64,000 nt of DNA from Undaria pinnatifida (taxonomy: Eukaryota > Sar > Phaeophyceae > Laminariales > Alariaceae): contig JABAKD010000028.1 in the NCBI GenBank assembly GCA_012845835.1, forward strand, positions 6,806,296 to 6,870,295, written 5' to 3'. The notes under the pieces are model-generated. The model was not told where the DNA came from and did no database searches. It was given only the letters and a program-made list of their open reading frames with translations. A program made the translations under genes and the position numbers. Below, piece by piece: positions 13,301-22,700 of the stretch. The stretch's first letter is position 1. Every line of letters begins with the position of its first letter.

Positions 13301-16300
13301 CGAGATTGAAATATCAAGCGTCGCTGGTCCGGCCCGGCCATTGAGGTTCCAATATCGCGGGCGTCGGCCCGCACCAGGCCTTCGCAATTGTAAAACCCGG
13401 CCCCGTGAGGTGTCAATTTCGCGGGCTCCCGGCCCTCCACAGACCGCGAGATTTCCATTTTTTCAAACCCGGTCCGATCCGACCCGTGACATCAACTTAG
13501 CTTTCGGCCCCACCCGCGAGCCACGGGCGGGCCCGCGACAATCTGCTGTTAGCCCTTTTGGGTTAGGTGTATACGGACAGAAACAGCACGAGTGCGATGT
13601 TTTCAAGCTTCTAGGGTTATCGGAGACCTACCTAGTACCTAGTTCCTGACACCTGCTCGTCTCGTTGCGCCGTCGCCGCCGCCGCTGCCACCGCAGCATG
13701 ACGATGACACTGTGGTGCTGTTTCGAGCCTGCTGCGAGCACCTCGGCCCGCACGCGAGCACTACGCAGAGCTTCCGGGGGAGCCCTTGCTACGAGAAGGA
13801 CCGAACGCGCATGATGTGGTTCGACACCTCCTTCCTCGTTGGTGAGTTCTTGTTTTGGCTTGTTTTTGGTTTGTATCGTCACTTTTGCATTCCATCGTCT
13901 GGACAAAAGCCGTTGTCTTAAGTACCCCCCCCCCCCTCCCTCTCTGGTACGTGCCTTCATATTTGCCACACAATAGGCTTATACTGGTCCTGCCACACAT
14001 TAGACTATACGTGCAGCATGCAGTATGCCCAGTGCCCAGTATACCGTTACGATGTATGCGTTCCCAGTGCTCGTTGATTGGCATCGACTTTTTGCCAGCA
14101 CACACTCTCGCGGTTTCGACGTTTGTGGACTCTCAAGCTCGTGTGCTCGGGGAATTCCGGGAGTGTAACCCCCCCCCCCCCCCGGGCGTGTAGGAACTGC
14201 CCCAAGGGTGCGGGTGCGGTATCATGGTCCCGAAGCGGTTAACTTTTCTAACTCCTAAAATGATCCTACTCTAGCTCCAAGTGTTTTGTCCCGATATCGG
14301 GACTGCGGTGCTAAAAGGTTGTTGACAACTATTTCAGACCTCGGACAGATGGTCGGTTCCCGCTTGATGACCTAGATGTTTCAGGGAAAATCTGTATGAT
14401 CTGTATGGTATAGCTCATGTTGCCGGGTGGGAGCCGTACGATCTGCATGATCTAGCACATGTTTCATGCGTTGGATCTGTACTCTACTATGTACAGATCC
14501 TACACAACATATCGTAACGCCTTTATAACTGGAAACCCTTTTTTCAAATTTACTTGAATTTAGTATAGAGAGGGATTTCGGGGCTAAGTCGTTCTACGGT
14601 AGCACCCCCCCCAACCTTTCTTTAACGAAATCGCCGGTTTTGAAACCAGCTCCAGACCGTAATCCCTGAAATACGGAGGCCTTTTTTTCCCAACCCCGAC
14701 GTCATCGTTCGATAGCCCTAATCCTTTGCAATCAGAAAATTATAGTAAGATATTTGTTTCATAGCATCGTCCCTCGTGTCGAGCACCCATGAAACGTTCT
14801 CGTTGAAGAAAACCGCTGGTTTTTGGGGGGGCTATATCGTAGAATCAGTCGGCTCTAAGCCCTTTTGGGACCCGTGTACGTACCGCGACGACACAAGATT
14901 TAGCGGGTCTTTTTATCATGGTGCGAGCACGCAGCACACGGCAGCAGTGCAAGCTATGGGCGCGTCTTACAGACACTTGCGCTGGAGTTGGACAGTGCAG
15001 TCGTCGTCAGGTGATCTATCGTAGCAGCCCGGGTTGGTTCGGGTTGAGGATGCTGCAATCCTCAGCTTTGTTCGTCATTTTTTTTCCCTCTGAAGCCCCT
15101 ACTGGGTGAACGGCAGCTATCGGATCTGTTGTAGATAATCTGTTCTTATATGTGTCCGCGGTGTGAATGATATTTTTAGTGTTTGTGCGCCTATGTGCGT
15201 TACACGATACTCGAAGTACAACACTACGTTGTGTTTTCACCGCAAGGTTGTCGTTCGTTTGTGTTTCTCCGCCCTCTGCTCCCCCCCTCCCTCAGCCCAC
15301 AGGCCAATACAAGAGCAAAACACTGTCGCCCCCCCCCCCCCCCTCCCCCCCCCGCGCTCGCCCCCGCTCTAACCTACAAACACCAGATACGTCCCACCAA
15401 CCTGCCCTCCCCCCTCCCCCTTGTTATCCCTCTTTTTTTCTCCTCTAAATAGTTCCCGCCAACCCTCTCCCTCTCCCGGCGTCTCTTTTTTCCACCTCTG
15501 AACTTCCCCCCACCCAAAAAAAAACAAAAAGCGATGCGGAAATCGTGTTGGGGCACGAAACCCGGGAGAGAGGTAGTCCTCGCCATTTGGGTCCGCCGCT
15601 CTTTCCTGGAGGACTGTTTGGGTGAGGCGGTGTGTTCGAATACCTTCGGTCGACCCCGCAGTGGCGGTGGGAATGGTCACGGTAAAAACGGTCGCGTTTT
15701 AGATGGTAGTGGTCGCGGCTTAGACCATAGTGGTCGTGGTCGTGGATGGAGTGGCAGCGGGCTTGACGGCAGTGGTAGGGGGCTTGACGGCAGTACCCGG
15801 GGCATTGACAGCAGCACCCGGGGCATTGACGGCAGTGGGCGGGGTCTTGACAGCAGTGGACGGGGTCTAGACGGCGGTGGACGGGGGCTTGACGGCAGTG
15901 GTAGGGGGCTTGACGACAGTACCCGGGGCGTTGACGGCAGTGGACGGGGTCTTGACGACAGTACCCGGGGCGTTGACGGCAGTGGACGGGGTCTTGACGG
16001 CAGTGGACGAGGTCTTGACGGCAGTGGACTGGGTCTTGACGACAGTACCCGGGGCGTTGACGGCAGTGGACGGGGTCTTGACGACAGTACCCGCGGTGTA
16101 GATGGCAGTGGCCGCGGTCATGACGGTCGCGGTTCTGATCGTAGAGGTCGGGGCCTGGATGGAAGTGGTCGTGGTTTTGGAGGTAGTGGTCGCATCGGTG
16201 GTGGCAGTAGCAGCGGCGGCAGCAGCAGCAGCGGCAGCCGAGGTTGGAGCAGCCGCAGCGATTGGAGCCGTCGGTTCGGCAACCCCGGCAGCTCTGCAGC

Positions 16301-18529
16301 CCGGACCGCGCTCCAGGACTCTGATGATGAATCGTTTTCGCTTGCTGGAGAAAGAGCAGGAGCAGGAGGACAAAAAGGAGGAGAAGGAATGGGTGGGGGG
16401 GGGCGAGGAGAAAAAGGTGGAGGAGGGGGGGAGAGGGGGCGAGGAGGGGGAGAATCAGGAGAAGGGTTTGACGGGGGTATGCTGACCGATAGCGACATCG
16501 AAGAAAGGGATGTAGACGCGCTGGTCAAGGAGACGAGGGACCGGGGTGGAGGAGGTATGGAGGCAAGTGGAGGCGCCGGAGGCGGGGGGCCATGGGAAGA
16601 CCGACGCCGGGCATCCACAAGCGAGGCAACAGTTGGAAATTACTTCGGTAGTCCGGTTAGGAGTCGACGGGGCGATGGCGACAGCGGCGGTGCCGGCGGT
16701 GGGGGTGGCGGGGATCGGGTGGAGAGGAGCCGGGCTCGGTCTCACAGTATCTCTTCGTCGCACCACGGGAGGACGACGGACGGCGTGCGCTTGCACTGGG
16801 AGCCGCAGAGATTACCCTCTGGGGAGAAGGTGAGGGGAGTGAAATGGGGGAGGGGGGGGGGGGCGTACTCATTCGTTGCTTGCCTTGGTCATTTGACCAT
16901 TGACAACGCATCCCTTTCGAGACGGAGCATCGTTCCTACTCCTAAATGTGACACCCCCACCAAGTGGGCGCTCAGTACGTTACTGGGGCTAATAAGCATT
17001 GTCATGCATCCCCGTTTTCTGTGAAACCATACTACCTTCGCACCCCTGTATTGACGGGACGGAGCACTTCGGGTTTTTATCGACCAGACACGTGTTGCGT
17101 GTACCAAGCGGGGGGGGCGGGGGGGCGGGGGGGGTGGGGGCGGGGGGGGGGGGGGTTGCAAGACAAGTACGAAAGGCTTGGCTTTTGCGCGCATTAAGTG
17201 CACATACTTTCCGGAGGGATTCGTGGTTTCCCGTGCTCCTCCCGCTCTTTTAGTTGGTTGCGGCCGCGGCCGCGGCGACCGCCTAAGGTCGCGGCAGTTT
17301 TTGCCGCCCAGGGTGGCTTTTTCACGGCGTCCCGCGGAAACGGCGGCGGTTACACGGCAGCCAGCCGATCAGACAGGTCAGTCAGTCAGCCGTCAGCCAG
17401 CTTCGTTATGCTCGCCTTTGCCGTGGCCAAAAAATATAAATTATCAGCGATGTGGTTAGTTGTCACGGAGCAACTTTTTTTATTTTATTTTTTAGTTGTT
17501 CTAAACACGTCAGCTGTGAATTCGATAAATTAGGGTCGATGCTCATCTTTGCAAGCTGCGTGATACACCGGCCACTCGTTTTTTTTTTTTTTTGTTTCTT
17601 CCCCCATCGTTTGTGTGTGCCTGGAACGACCCCGTGGTGGCATTAATAGTGGTTGTCGCCCGGGAGGTGGTGCCTATGGAAACCCGTGAGAACAAGCGCT
17701 CGACGCCCCCCCCCCCCTCTCTGCATGGAATTGTACACCCTCCCTCCCTCCTTCCCTCCCTCCCTCCCTCCCTCCCTCCCTCTCTCCCTCCCTCCCTCCC
17801 TCCCTCCCTCCCCCCCTCCGTTCCTCATCCCCTCCCGCACCAACCCTTGTTGCCGCCCGCTACCACCGCCATCACCACGTACACCAACACCACGGCTAAC
17901 ACCACCACCAGCTCCACCGCCACCACTAGCATCGCTACCATCAAGAATACCGCTAAAGTTCCACCGCCACACTAATATCACCACCACTAGCACTACCAAC
18001 ACCATCATCATCATAGCCTCACCCCCCCCCCCGCCCACCACCACAACCACCACCACCACCACGACACCACCACCGTCACCAACCCTACCGCCACCGCTAG
18101 CACCACCAACATTGACATTGCCTCAAAATCTACCGCCACCATTACGTCAACATCATTCCCACCCCAGCCGAAGTCATAAACACCATCGCCAACACCAACA
18201 CCATCACCACAACCTCCCCCCCCTCCCCCCCTCCCACCACCACAGCCTCCCCCCCCCCCCCCTCCACCCCCCCCTCCATCCTCACCCCCGCCGCCCGCCC
18301 TCATCCCCACCCCCATTCCCAACCACAACTACTCCAGCACCGAACGCGGCGCGTGGTGCAGCTGGGGCTTAAGGGGAGATTTCTCCAAACGTTAGGGTCG
18401 GGGGGGGTTGTGACGAGGATCGAGCGACTAGACAGCCTCCTCGAAGTGCAGCGAGCAGCTCTGGCATCGTCTGAACCCCACCTGCTCACGATACCGGTGG
18501 CGAGACCCTTGGATGTTGGCCATCTAGAG
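1397..18529 (+). CDS. DUF4291-family protein with large low-complexity insertion (4 exons)
   Basis: Exons 1397-1486, 13697-13841, 15532-16829 and 18338-18529 join with matching phases (0, 1, 0) and GT-AG borders, giving 575 codons. Residues 15-78 (HRQIFCQHDDDTVVLFRAC, then MMWFDTSFLV) and about 79-105 (AMRKSCWGTKPGREVVLAI) follow the conserved order of DUF4291: R-x-I, a D-D-T core, M-x-W-x-x-x-SFL, then W-x-TKPG and VLAI. The family C-terminus (VRLHWEP, RRVVQLGLKGRFLQ, then IERLD) comes from the end of exon 3 and exon 4. Between them exon 3 carries about 380 residues of Gly/Asp/Ser repeats and acidic/Gly-rich sequence foreign to the family, which is normally about 200 aa. The function of DUF4291 is unknown. 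Intron 1 is 12.2 kb of repeats. Exon 4 ends in phase 0 at a GTGGGT donor, so the message must continue, perhaps into the hydrolase exons at 19759. Confidence 0.72.
2737..2835 (+). repeat. dispersed repeat R6, copy 1
   Basis: The block shares an ordered series of motifs with 14516-14590 and 23375-23470: CACAACTGGA, a CCCTTTTTTGG-like run, GGGACAAAA, TTACTTGAATTTAGTATAG, then GGGGCTCTAAA. It is non-coding and of unknown class. Confidence 0.6.
4060..4175 (-). repeat. degenerate SINE A relic
   Basis: The plus strand reads GGACAAGCTGCGGCCTCAGG followed by CGTTCCCCTTCTCCC and a CCTGCCCCCACTTTT stretch. This is a diverged version of the 3' half of the SINE at 6006-6303 (GGACAAGCCGTGGCCACAGG ...). 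It explains part of the 161-aa open frame at 3813-4298, which is therefore not taken as a gene. Similar relics lie at about 25085-25170 and 61610-61690. Confidence 0.5.
5112..5231 (+). repeat. poly-G-bordered repeat R1, copy
   Basis: A G-run is followed by GCGTACTCATTGGTTGCTTG, TTTGACCATTGACCACGCAT, GAGACGGAGCACCGTTCCTA and AACATTTGGGCGCTCA. The same block recurs at 16865-16980, 52000-52085, 54575-54705 and 60240-60335. Inverted copies are at 48760-48835 and 59530-59640. It is non-coding with no visible TIR or A-tail, so its class is unknown. Confidence 0.75.
5322..5523 (+). repeat. tandem duplication, about 100-bp unit x2
   Basis: Two adjacent units each read GGAGGTG(C/T)G(G/A)TCT, then TTGGTC(C/T)GACA(A/G)CGC, a CACTAA block, CCCTGAT and TAGCGTGTGG, ending in ATTTAGTGC. 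Identity by eye is high but imperfect. The unit lies inside the DUF4291 intron. Confidence 0.65.
5758..6400 (+). mobile_element. tRNA-derived SINE B, interrupted by SINE A
   Basis: The head (5763-5832) carries RNA polymerase III boxes: A box TGGTCTAGTGG and B box GTTCGATTC. A core follows (GTCGACGAGGGAAGAAAATG, then GCGATAAAA), and the 3' part (CTATGTGACCCCGGATCTGA, then GGGAGGGAGGGCGAGAG) ends in AAAACAAAAAAAAA at 6389-6399. The head does not fold cleanly as a functional tRNA. A 5'-truncated, uninterrupted copy at 28145-28345 shows that 6006-6303 is an insertion. Confidence 0.75.
6006..6303 (-). mobile_element. tRNA-derived SINE A with 8-bp target site duplication
   Basis: Read on the minus strand, the head at the right end has A box TGGCGAATCAGG and B box GTTCGAGTC. 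The body runs leftward to an A-rich tail (T-runs at 6007-6027 on plus). GGCCCACT flanks the element at 5999-6006 and 6304-6311. The uninterrupted SINE B at 28145-28345 has a single copy of this site. A second SINE A lies at 26569-26860. Confidence 0.85.
7140..8275 (+). mobile_element. GGTACC composite element, copy 1
   Basis: Arrays of about 40-bp units (TTCGGTAAGTTCGGTACGAC, ATCAATACCGGTACCGG) flank a unique centre from about 7395 to 7990 that contains a 112-aa ORF. The same order of array, centre and array recurs at 36140-38000. The repeated outer arrays and conserved centre suggest a non-autonomous mobile element, or a dispersed satellite with a captured ORF. No terminal inverted repeat was defined. 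Confidence 0.7.
7523..7861 (+). CDS. 112-aa orphan ORF of the GGTACC element
   Basis: The ORF starts at an ATG (MSKGATSQ) and ends in TGA. It has a Ser/Ala-rich N-terminus, an acidic segment (AAEVIDVDAEKKAAPL) and a compact C-terminal half (APVYNSLTGDVYELPAETIK, then AVDGFPVPAGFRR and VETIDEK). The related frame in the second copy (36852-37190) keeps the C-terminal half almost unchanged and ends at the same stop, which hints at past selection on the protein. I recognise no family. The N-terminus of a gag-like or accessory TE protein, or an exon fragment captured by the repeat, are both possible. Confidence 0.45.
   Translation: MSKGATSQNEVACSSDATASGGASSSPAPHTPTPAAEVIDVDAEKKAAPLIFPAPVYNSLTGDVYELPAETIKAVDGFPVPAGFRRGGEREASFMCSIGVFVETIDEKTAPC
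8276..9400. other. no gene recognised
   Basis: This is AT/GC-mixed intron sequence of the DUF4291 gene with CTG/CAG-like dispersed triplets and TATTAATA-type words. No exon with supporting splice sites and no clear repeat family was identified. Confidence 0.4.
9420..9605 (-). repeat. repeat R2 (relative of R1), minus copy
   Basis: The plus strand carries GGTCGGTGAAAACCCGACGT, GTCATACGACAGCGGCCGTG and CATGAATTGAATACG, then a C-run. Matching copies are at 47810-47985, 55470-55690 and 59160-59400 (minus) and a partial one at 17037-17110 (plus). In reverse complement the start (G-run, GTACTCAATTCGTGC, GTAGTCGTATGACC, GACGGAGCACGTCGG) aligns with R1. Confidence 0.7.
9961..10000 (+). repeat. CTG microsatellite
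   Basis: The tract is GCTGCTATTGCTGCTGCTGC and similar triplets, read in different frames as poly-Cys or poly-Ala. It explains the Cys run in local open frames. Confidence 0.6.
10246..10276 (+). repeat. interstitial telomere-like tract
   Basis: CAGGGTTAGGGTTAG is followed by CGTTAGGGTTGGGG, about four degenerate TTAGGG units. A shorter one lies at 55949-55970. There is no sign of a chromosome end. Confidence 0.6.
10826..11447 (+). mobile_element. 5'-truncated LINE 3' end (R5, copy 1)
   Basis: The block is nearly collinear with 44747-45310. Shared landmarks are GCCATCGATG, AGTTCCTAGGGTCTG, a long CTTTT-rich tract (10909-11105), GTGCGTATGCGTAGTGATA, CTGGTGGAGGCATGAATTGC and CTCCAGAGTGACTGGAGCCT. 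It ends GTTAATGTGAGAACAACAAC with an (AAC)n tail. The other copy lies directly downstream of LINE ORF2, so this one is best read as a 3'-UTR-only insertion of the same LINE. No coding part is present. Confidence 0.6.
12050..12345 (+). repeat. GGCCCGCGAGATT minisatellite, block 1
   Basis: Imperfect 30-40-bp units are built on GGCC-CGCGAGA(T/C)T-TCAA, with CGGCCCGGCC spacers. The block creates long open frames on both strands that are not genes. Related blocks lie at 13125-13545, 53950-54212, 55034-55089 and 63585-63745. Confidence 0.6.
12346..13124 (+). other. unidentified segment with open frame
   Basis: An open frame covers about 12560-12980 with non-repetitive residues (for example SHTNIGESTEIAKQRTIEFV). 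It has no start supported by context and no match I can name. A second frame is open over the same bases. It may be a remnant of a transposon ORF or random sequence in the intron. Confidence 0.2.
13125..13545 (+). repeat. GGCCCGCGAGATT minisatellite, block 2
   Basis: This is the same unit type as block 1 (CCGCGAGATTTCCATTTTTT, GTGAGATTTTCAAACCATGG and similar). It ends about 150 bp before DUF4291 exon 2. Confidence 0.6.
13842..15531 (+). other. intron 2 of the DUF4291 gene
   Basis: The donor is GTGAGT at 13842 and the acceptor AG is at 15530-15531, preceded by a very CT-rich stretch (15270-15515). It contains poly-C tracts at 13925-13937, 14170-14183 and 15331-15343, and an R6 copy at 14516-14590. 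No exon is seen inside. Confidence 0.55.
14516..14590 (+). repeat. dispersed repeat R6, copy 2
   Basis: It shares CTTTATAACTGGAAACCC, TTTACTTGAATTTAGTATAG and GGGATTTCGGGGCT with 2737-2835 and 23375-23470. Confidence 0.6.
15670..16190 (+). repeat. 21/42-bp coding minisatellite
   Basis: Basic 21-bp units alternate as 42-bp pairs: GGGCGTTGACGGCAGTGGAC plus GGGGTCTTGACGACAGTACCC. In the exon frame they read RGVDGSGRGLDDST-like repeats. The other plus frame and the minus strand are open too. The repeats lie within DUF4291 exon 3, between the conserved N- and C-terminal halves. Confidence 0.8.
16865..16980 (+). repeat. poly-G-bordered repeat R1, copy
   Basis: G-run, GCGTACTCATTCGTTGCTTG, GACCATTGACAACGCATCCC and GAGACGGAGCATCGTTCCTA. 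It begins about 35 bp downstream of the DUF4291 exon 3 donor. A partial R2 in the same orientation follows at 17037-17110 and ends in another long G-run. Confidence 0.75.
17505..17565 (-). repeat. short dispersed element R10 (GCAGCTTGCAAAG family)
   Basis: The plus strand reads ACGTCAGCTGTGAATTCGA, then GATGCTCATCTTTGCAAGCT and GCGTGATAC. The same ends recur at 33720-33785, 37226-37315, 38376-38435, 39640-40085 (long form) and 40377-40490. It looks like a small non-autonomous element with a long and several short (internally deleted) forms. Confidence 0.55.
17735..18080 (+). repeat. CCCT and CCA microsatellites
   Basis: (CCCT)n at 17740-17818 is followed by CCA/CAC-rich sequence to about 18080. 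All reading frames stay open here, so the long open frames (17653-18372 plus and minus partners) are artefacts. The tract lies before DUF4291 exon 4. Confidence 0.75.
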
Positions 18530-19758
18530 GTGGGTGGAAGGATTGCGCGTAAGGAGGCGGGTGGGGAGGGGGGGAGGGGGCGGGGAGGGGCTAGTGGGAG
18601 GGGGCGGGGAGGGGCTAGTGGGAGGGGAGAGGCGAGACCCCTCGGCGTCGGGCAGTTAGAAGTGGAGAAGCCTAACTCTGTATTCTGTGGGGGGCAGGGG
18701 AGATGCTTGTCCATGTTGTTGCGCCTGTCCTTTTGTTTGTTCTTGCGCCTGTGCTTTTGTTTGCACTTGTGACGGTGCTTTTGTGTGTCCGTTTATGTGT
18801 ACCAGGTGCCAGGTATTGTTTTGTGCCGGTGTGTTTTTATGTGCGCGCCTGCGCTTGTGCCTTTGTGCTTGTCCGTTTGTGGTTTTGTGTGTGTCGTGTG
18901 TAGTTTTGTTCTTTTCTGCTTGTTTTTGAGTGAAGGAATGCTGTGTGCTGAGGCTCTGACTCTCTGATATGAGTTGCAGAGGTGGCACCGAAATGTCTGT
19001 TAAGATCACTTGTGAAGAAAAAAGAAGATAGTTTTGAAAGCGGCGCTTATGTGTCCAAAACACGGAAAGAAGAGCAAGTGAAAAGAGTAGGAAGGAGAAG
19101 GAAGGAGTGATCGAGGTGGGGGATGCATTCACCTGATCACGGGACTATGCCCAAGCTACGGGCGGGTGTACTCTACGGCAGCCCGTCCTGTTCCGTGCAA
19201 CGTTCTATGTAACGCCCTTGCAACGTTGTAAGTATCGTTCTCTGTGACGTTCTTGTGATACTTTTGATGGTAAGCTGATTACCCTGTGCTACGATCAACT
19301 TCCCGATACAGTTAGGGTGATTCTTATACAGTATGCCGGCTAGATAGAACAAACTGTGTATCTCGCTGCATGTTGCATTTATCCGCATCTAGAACTATAA
19401 TGCTCAGTTTATTCAAGATAGTGACAGAATCAAATAGATATTAATGGACTGCGGAGCCCATTTCCAATATTGTGCTTTGTGTATGTATGTGCGTGTGTTT
19501 GTGCTAGTACTTGAATGGTTCTGTGTGTTTTTAGTGTTCGTGCTTGTGGTTGTGCTTTTGTGTAATGCTTGTTCTCCTGTGTTTGTGCGTGTGTGTGTTT
19601 TTTTTTTGGCATGCTTTGTGCTTGCGCTTGTGCTTCTGTTTTTTGTGCGTGTGTTTGTTTTTGTCGTTTTGTGTTTTATGGTTGTGGTTGTGCTTATGTG
19701 TTTTTTCGTTTTCGTCCATGTACGTGTTTGTTCGTTTGTTTGTTTTTGCGCGCTTCAG

Positions 19759-22700
19759 GACTCTCAGCTCGCGGAACTCCATCTCGTGAGCGAGAGAGCG
19801 AGGCCGAAGGTACGGATCCTGTGCCTTCACGGGTACCTCCAGAACAGCCAGGTAAGCTGGTTGGCTGGGTTGGTTGGTCGGTCGGATAGGTGGGTGGATG
19901 CGTGGGTGAGTGGGTGGTTGGGTGGGTGAGTGGGTGGTTGGGTGGGTAGGCAGGTAGTTGGTTAGATGGGTGGTTGGTTAGATGGTTGGTAGCTTGATTG
20001 GTTGGTTGGTTGGTTGGTTGGTTGGCGGTTAGGGGTCTGGTAGTTGGTTGGTAGTTGACTGTTGGTTGGTTGGTTTGTGTGGATGGTCAATTTGATGGAT
20101 GGATAGATGATTGATTGATAGGATGGTTGGTTGGTTGGTTGGTTGGTTGGTTGGTTGGGTAGTTTGGTTGGCGGTTAGGGGTTTGGTAGTTGGTTGGTGG
20201 TTGACAGTTGGTTGGTGGTTGACAGTTGGTTGGTTCGCGTGGATGGCCAGTTTGTTGGATGGATAGATGGTTGATAGGTTGGTTGGTTTCGTGGTATGGT
20301 TGGTTGGGTGGTTGGGTGTTTGGTTGGTTGGTTGGTCGTTCGGATGAATGCATTGTTGGATGGTTGGATGGTCGAATGGTTGGTTGTTAGTTTGGTTGAA
20401 TGTTTTGTTGGTGGGCTGGATGGTTGAATGGTTTCGATCAAACGACGGTGTTTAACCCTCGAACCGAGTGCGTAGAACACATGTTTCCTGGTGCTGTCTT
20501 GGTCACGAGTTTTTTTGTCCCCCATCCGGCTCCTTATGCTAATGAACTCCAGGATTCCAGCAGACCGTTAATCCATACCCCCTTCCCTTCTGCCCCCCCC
20601 CCCCCCCTCCCTTCCCCGCCACCCTTCCTCCCCGCCCTCCCCCTCCAGCTCTTCGACCAACGCACCCGCCAACTGGGCAAGAAGCTCCGACCGACCGCAG
20701 AGCTCATATTCGTCGACGCTCCCCACCTTCTCAGCGAGGACGAGCTCCCTCCTCCCCTACCCTCCCTCGCCTCCTCCCCTCTAGAAGCCGCTGCCACCGC
20801 CGCCGCGAAAGCTGCAACAATGGCGGCCGCCCGGGTTGTCACAACGGGGGAGGGGGGTGCCCCCGGGGCTGGTAGGGTTAGTCCCCCCTCTCCCACCTTG
20901 TCTGGGAAAAAAGGCAGGAATGATAGTAGTAGGGAGGGGGTGAGGACGTGGTGGCGGTGCGATGCGGAGGAGAGGAAGCAGGCGAAAGCTGTACCGGGGA
21001 TGAGTGGTCGCTGCGAGTATAAGGTAAGGGGGGGGGAGTGGAAGAGGAGTGGGAGGGGAGGGAAGTGGGAGGGGAGTGGGAGGGGAGGGGAGTGGGAAGG
21101 GCAGGGGAAGGGAGGGAAGGGGAGGGGAGGGGAGGGGAGGGGAGTGCTCGGGTGTGTTTTTTGTGGCTTGTGCAGGCGGGGGGGGCGGGGCGAAGGAACG
21201 AGGGGGCAGGGGATGGGTGGAAGGGAAGCCGCCTCCCCTCCACCCCTTGGCACCACCCAAGATAACGTCGATACATAGATGCGCCATCCGTAGAGGGCTG
21301 ATACGTAGAGGGTTGACCCAGCCGCGCCCCCCCCCCCCCCACAACCCCCTCTCCGCCCTCCCCGGCGTATTGCCTCAAAACCTTCAGGGTTTACAGGAGA
21401 GCCTGGCGTTTTTGTGCAAAGTGTGGGACGAGCAGGGCCCCTTCGATGGGCTGCTCGGCTTCAGTCAAGGCGCCGCCATGGTCTCGGTTTTCCAACATTG
21501 CGTTTTCGGGAAGGGGGCGGGGGTGGGGGGGGGCTTGGGAGAGGGTGGGGTTGTCGGTGACTTCTGCAACGGGGATGAAGCGGTGAGTGCTGTTGAGCGT
21601 TGCGGTCTTGGGTTGGGTGAGTAGAGGGGACTGTCCGTTTGTCCGTGTCTTTAGTTTCTTCTGTACCTTCATACGACAATATCAAAATCCATGAGCTGGA
21701 GAGTAAAAGTAATGATACCAGATACGAAAATTCAAGAAATCGTAGTCGTATCGTGGCAACAGGAGAACTTTTTATGTACGTGCTTCATTGTTCCTGTCGC
21801 ATAGCTGCCTGTTCGTATTCGGCTTCCCCGAAAAGAAAAAAACAATGCATCTGCAACAGCAGTACGTATCGTATGAACCAGGTATGAGTTTTTTCCATGC
21901 CCCCGCGCACCTGTTTTATATGGTATGTGTCCGTGTGCCCGTTCGCAGGCGTGTACGCATGTTCCATGTTTCGGCGTATTTTGTGGTACAAGTTTTCCTA
22001 CGCCTACCTGGTCGCTTTAGACCCCTCAAGAAGAAAAACATCAATGTTACACTTCGTATCTTAACGGCAGTACAGCAATACGTATAAATCTCACTTTTCA
22101 ACGTGTCTGTCTCGCATCTTCTGTTCGCTGTCGGCTCCTCCTTTCGCCGGGCACGATGCTGCACCGTCAGATGCCGTCGCGACCCCTGTCGCCCCCGCCG
22201 AGGTTCGCGGTGTTCGCTTCCGGGTGCTACCAGCCGCATCCCACCCAGGCGAGACCCGGTGTTCGTAACGGTCGCGACGTGATGTAGCAAGTCTTACTCC
22301 GGTTCGTTGCTGTCAACTCCTGTTTGGTTCCGTCCTCTGCTTGCTTTCATTTACACCACGCGCGAGTTTCTGCCTACTACTTGCTCTTCTGTTGCCCACT
22401 GCTTCTTACTTGGCGCTGTCTGATTCTCCTATCTATCTGCTGCCTACTTCTGTGCACTTTTTTTTTTTTCTACTTTCTGTTGAGTCGCGCTTTCTGTCTA
22501 CTTTAGTGCTGCGTTCTGCAAGGTACTTGTGCCCGTCTGTTTCTCTCTGCTTGTTGCTGTCGGCGTAACTATCTAGTCAAAGCTCCTGTTTACCTACCAG
22601 GTACTACACTGTCTACTGATTTATGCATACTATGTAATGATATCTACAGCAGTACATACTGTCTGGGGATACTATATATACGTACTGGATCACGCCACGC

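Larger units (their letters stand above)
1487..13696 (+). other. 12.2-kb intron 1 of the DUF4291 gene, TE-filled
   Basis: The donor CAG|GTGGGT at 1487 and the acceptor CCGCAG at 13691-13696 border phase-0 exons whose joined peptide follows the family order (FCQ then HDDDTVVLF). The interval contains nested SINEs, the GGTACC composite element, a LINE 3' end, a poly-G repeat copy, GGCCCG minisatellites and a telomere-like tract. No other exon was identified with confidence. Long open frames here (for example 3813-4298 and 12402-12980) are repeats or have no recognisable content. Confidence 0.55.

Noticed and set aside
15867-16373. 168-aa minus ORF of TAVNAPGTVVKTPS repeats
   Set aside because: Antisense of the coding minisatellite; the plus frame is continuous with conserved DUF4291 sequence on both sides.
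17653-18372. 239-aa Pro/Thr-rich ORF and overlapping minus ORFs
   Set aside because: Produced by CCCT and CCA simple repeats that leave every frame open; the only real exon here starts at 18338.
19444-19929. 161-aa Val/Phe/Cys-rich ORF
   Set aside because: GT/TG-rich intron sequence (TTTGTGCTTGTG repeats) upstream of the first FSH exon; only the 19759-19851 part, in its own frame, is coding.
20534-21378. Several 160-240-aa minus-strand ORFs
   Set aside because: Antisense of FSH exon 2 and of G-rich intron sequence; compositionally biased, and the plus strand has clear family motifs.
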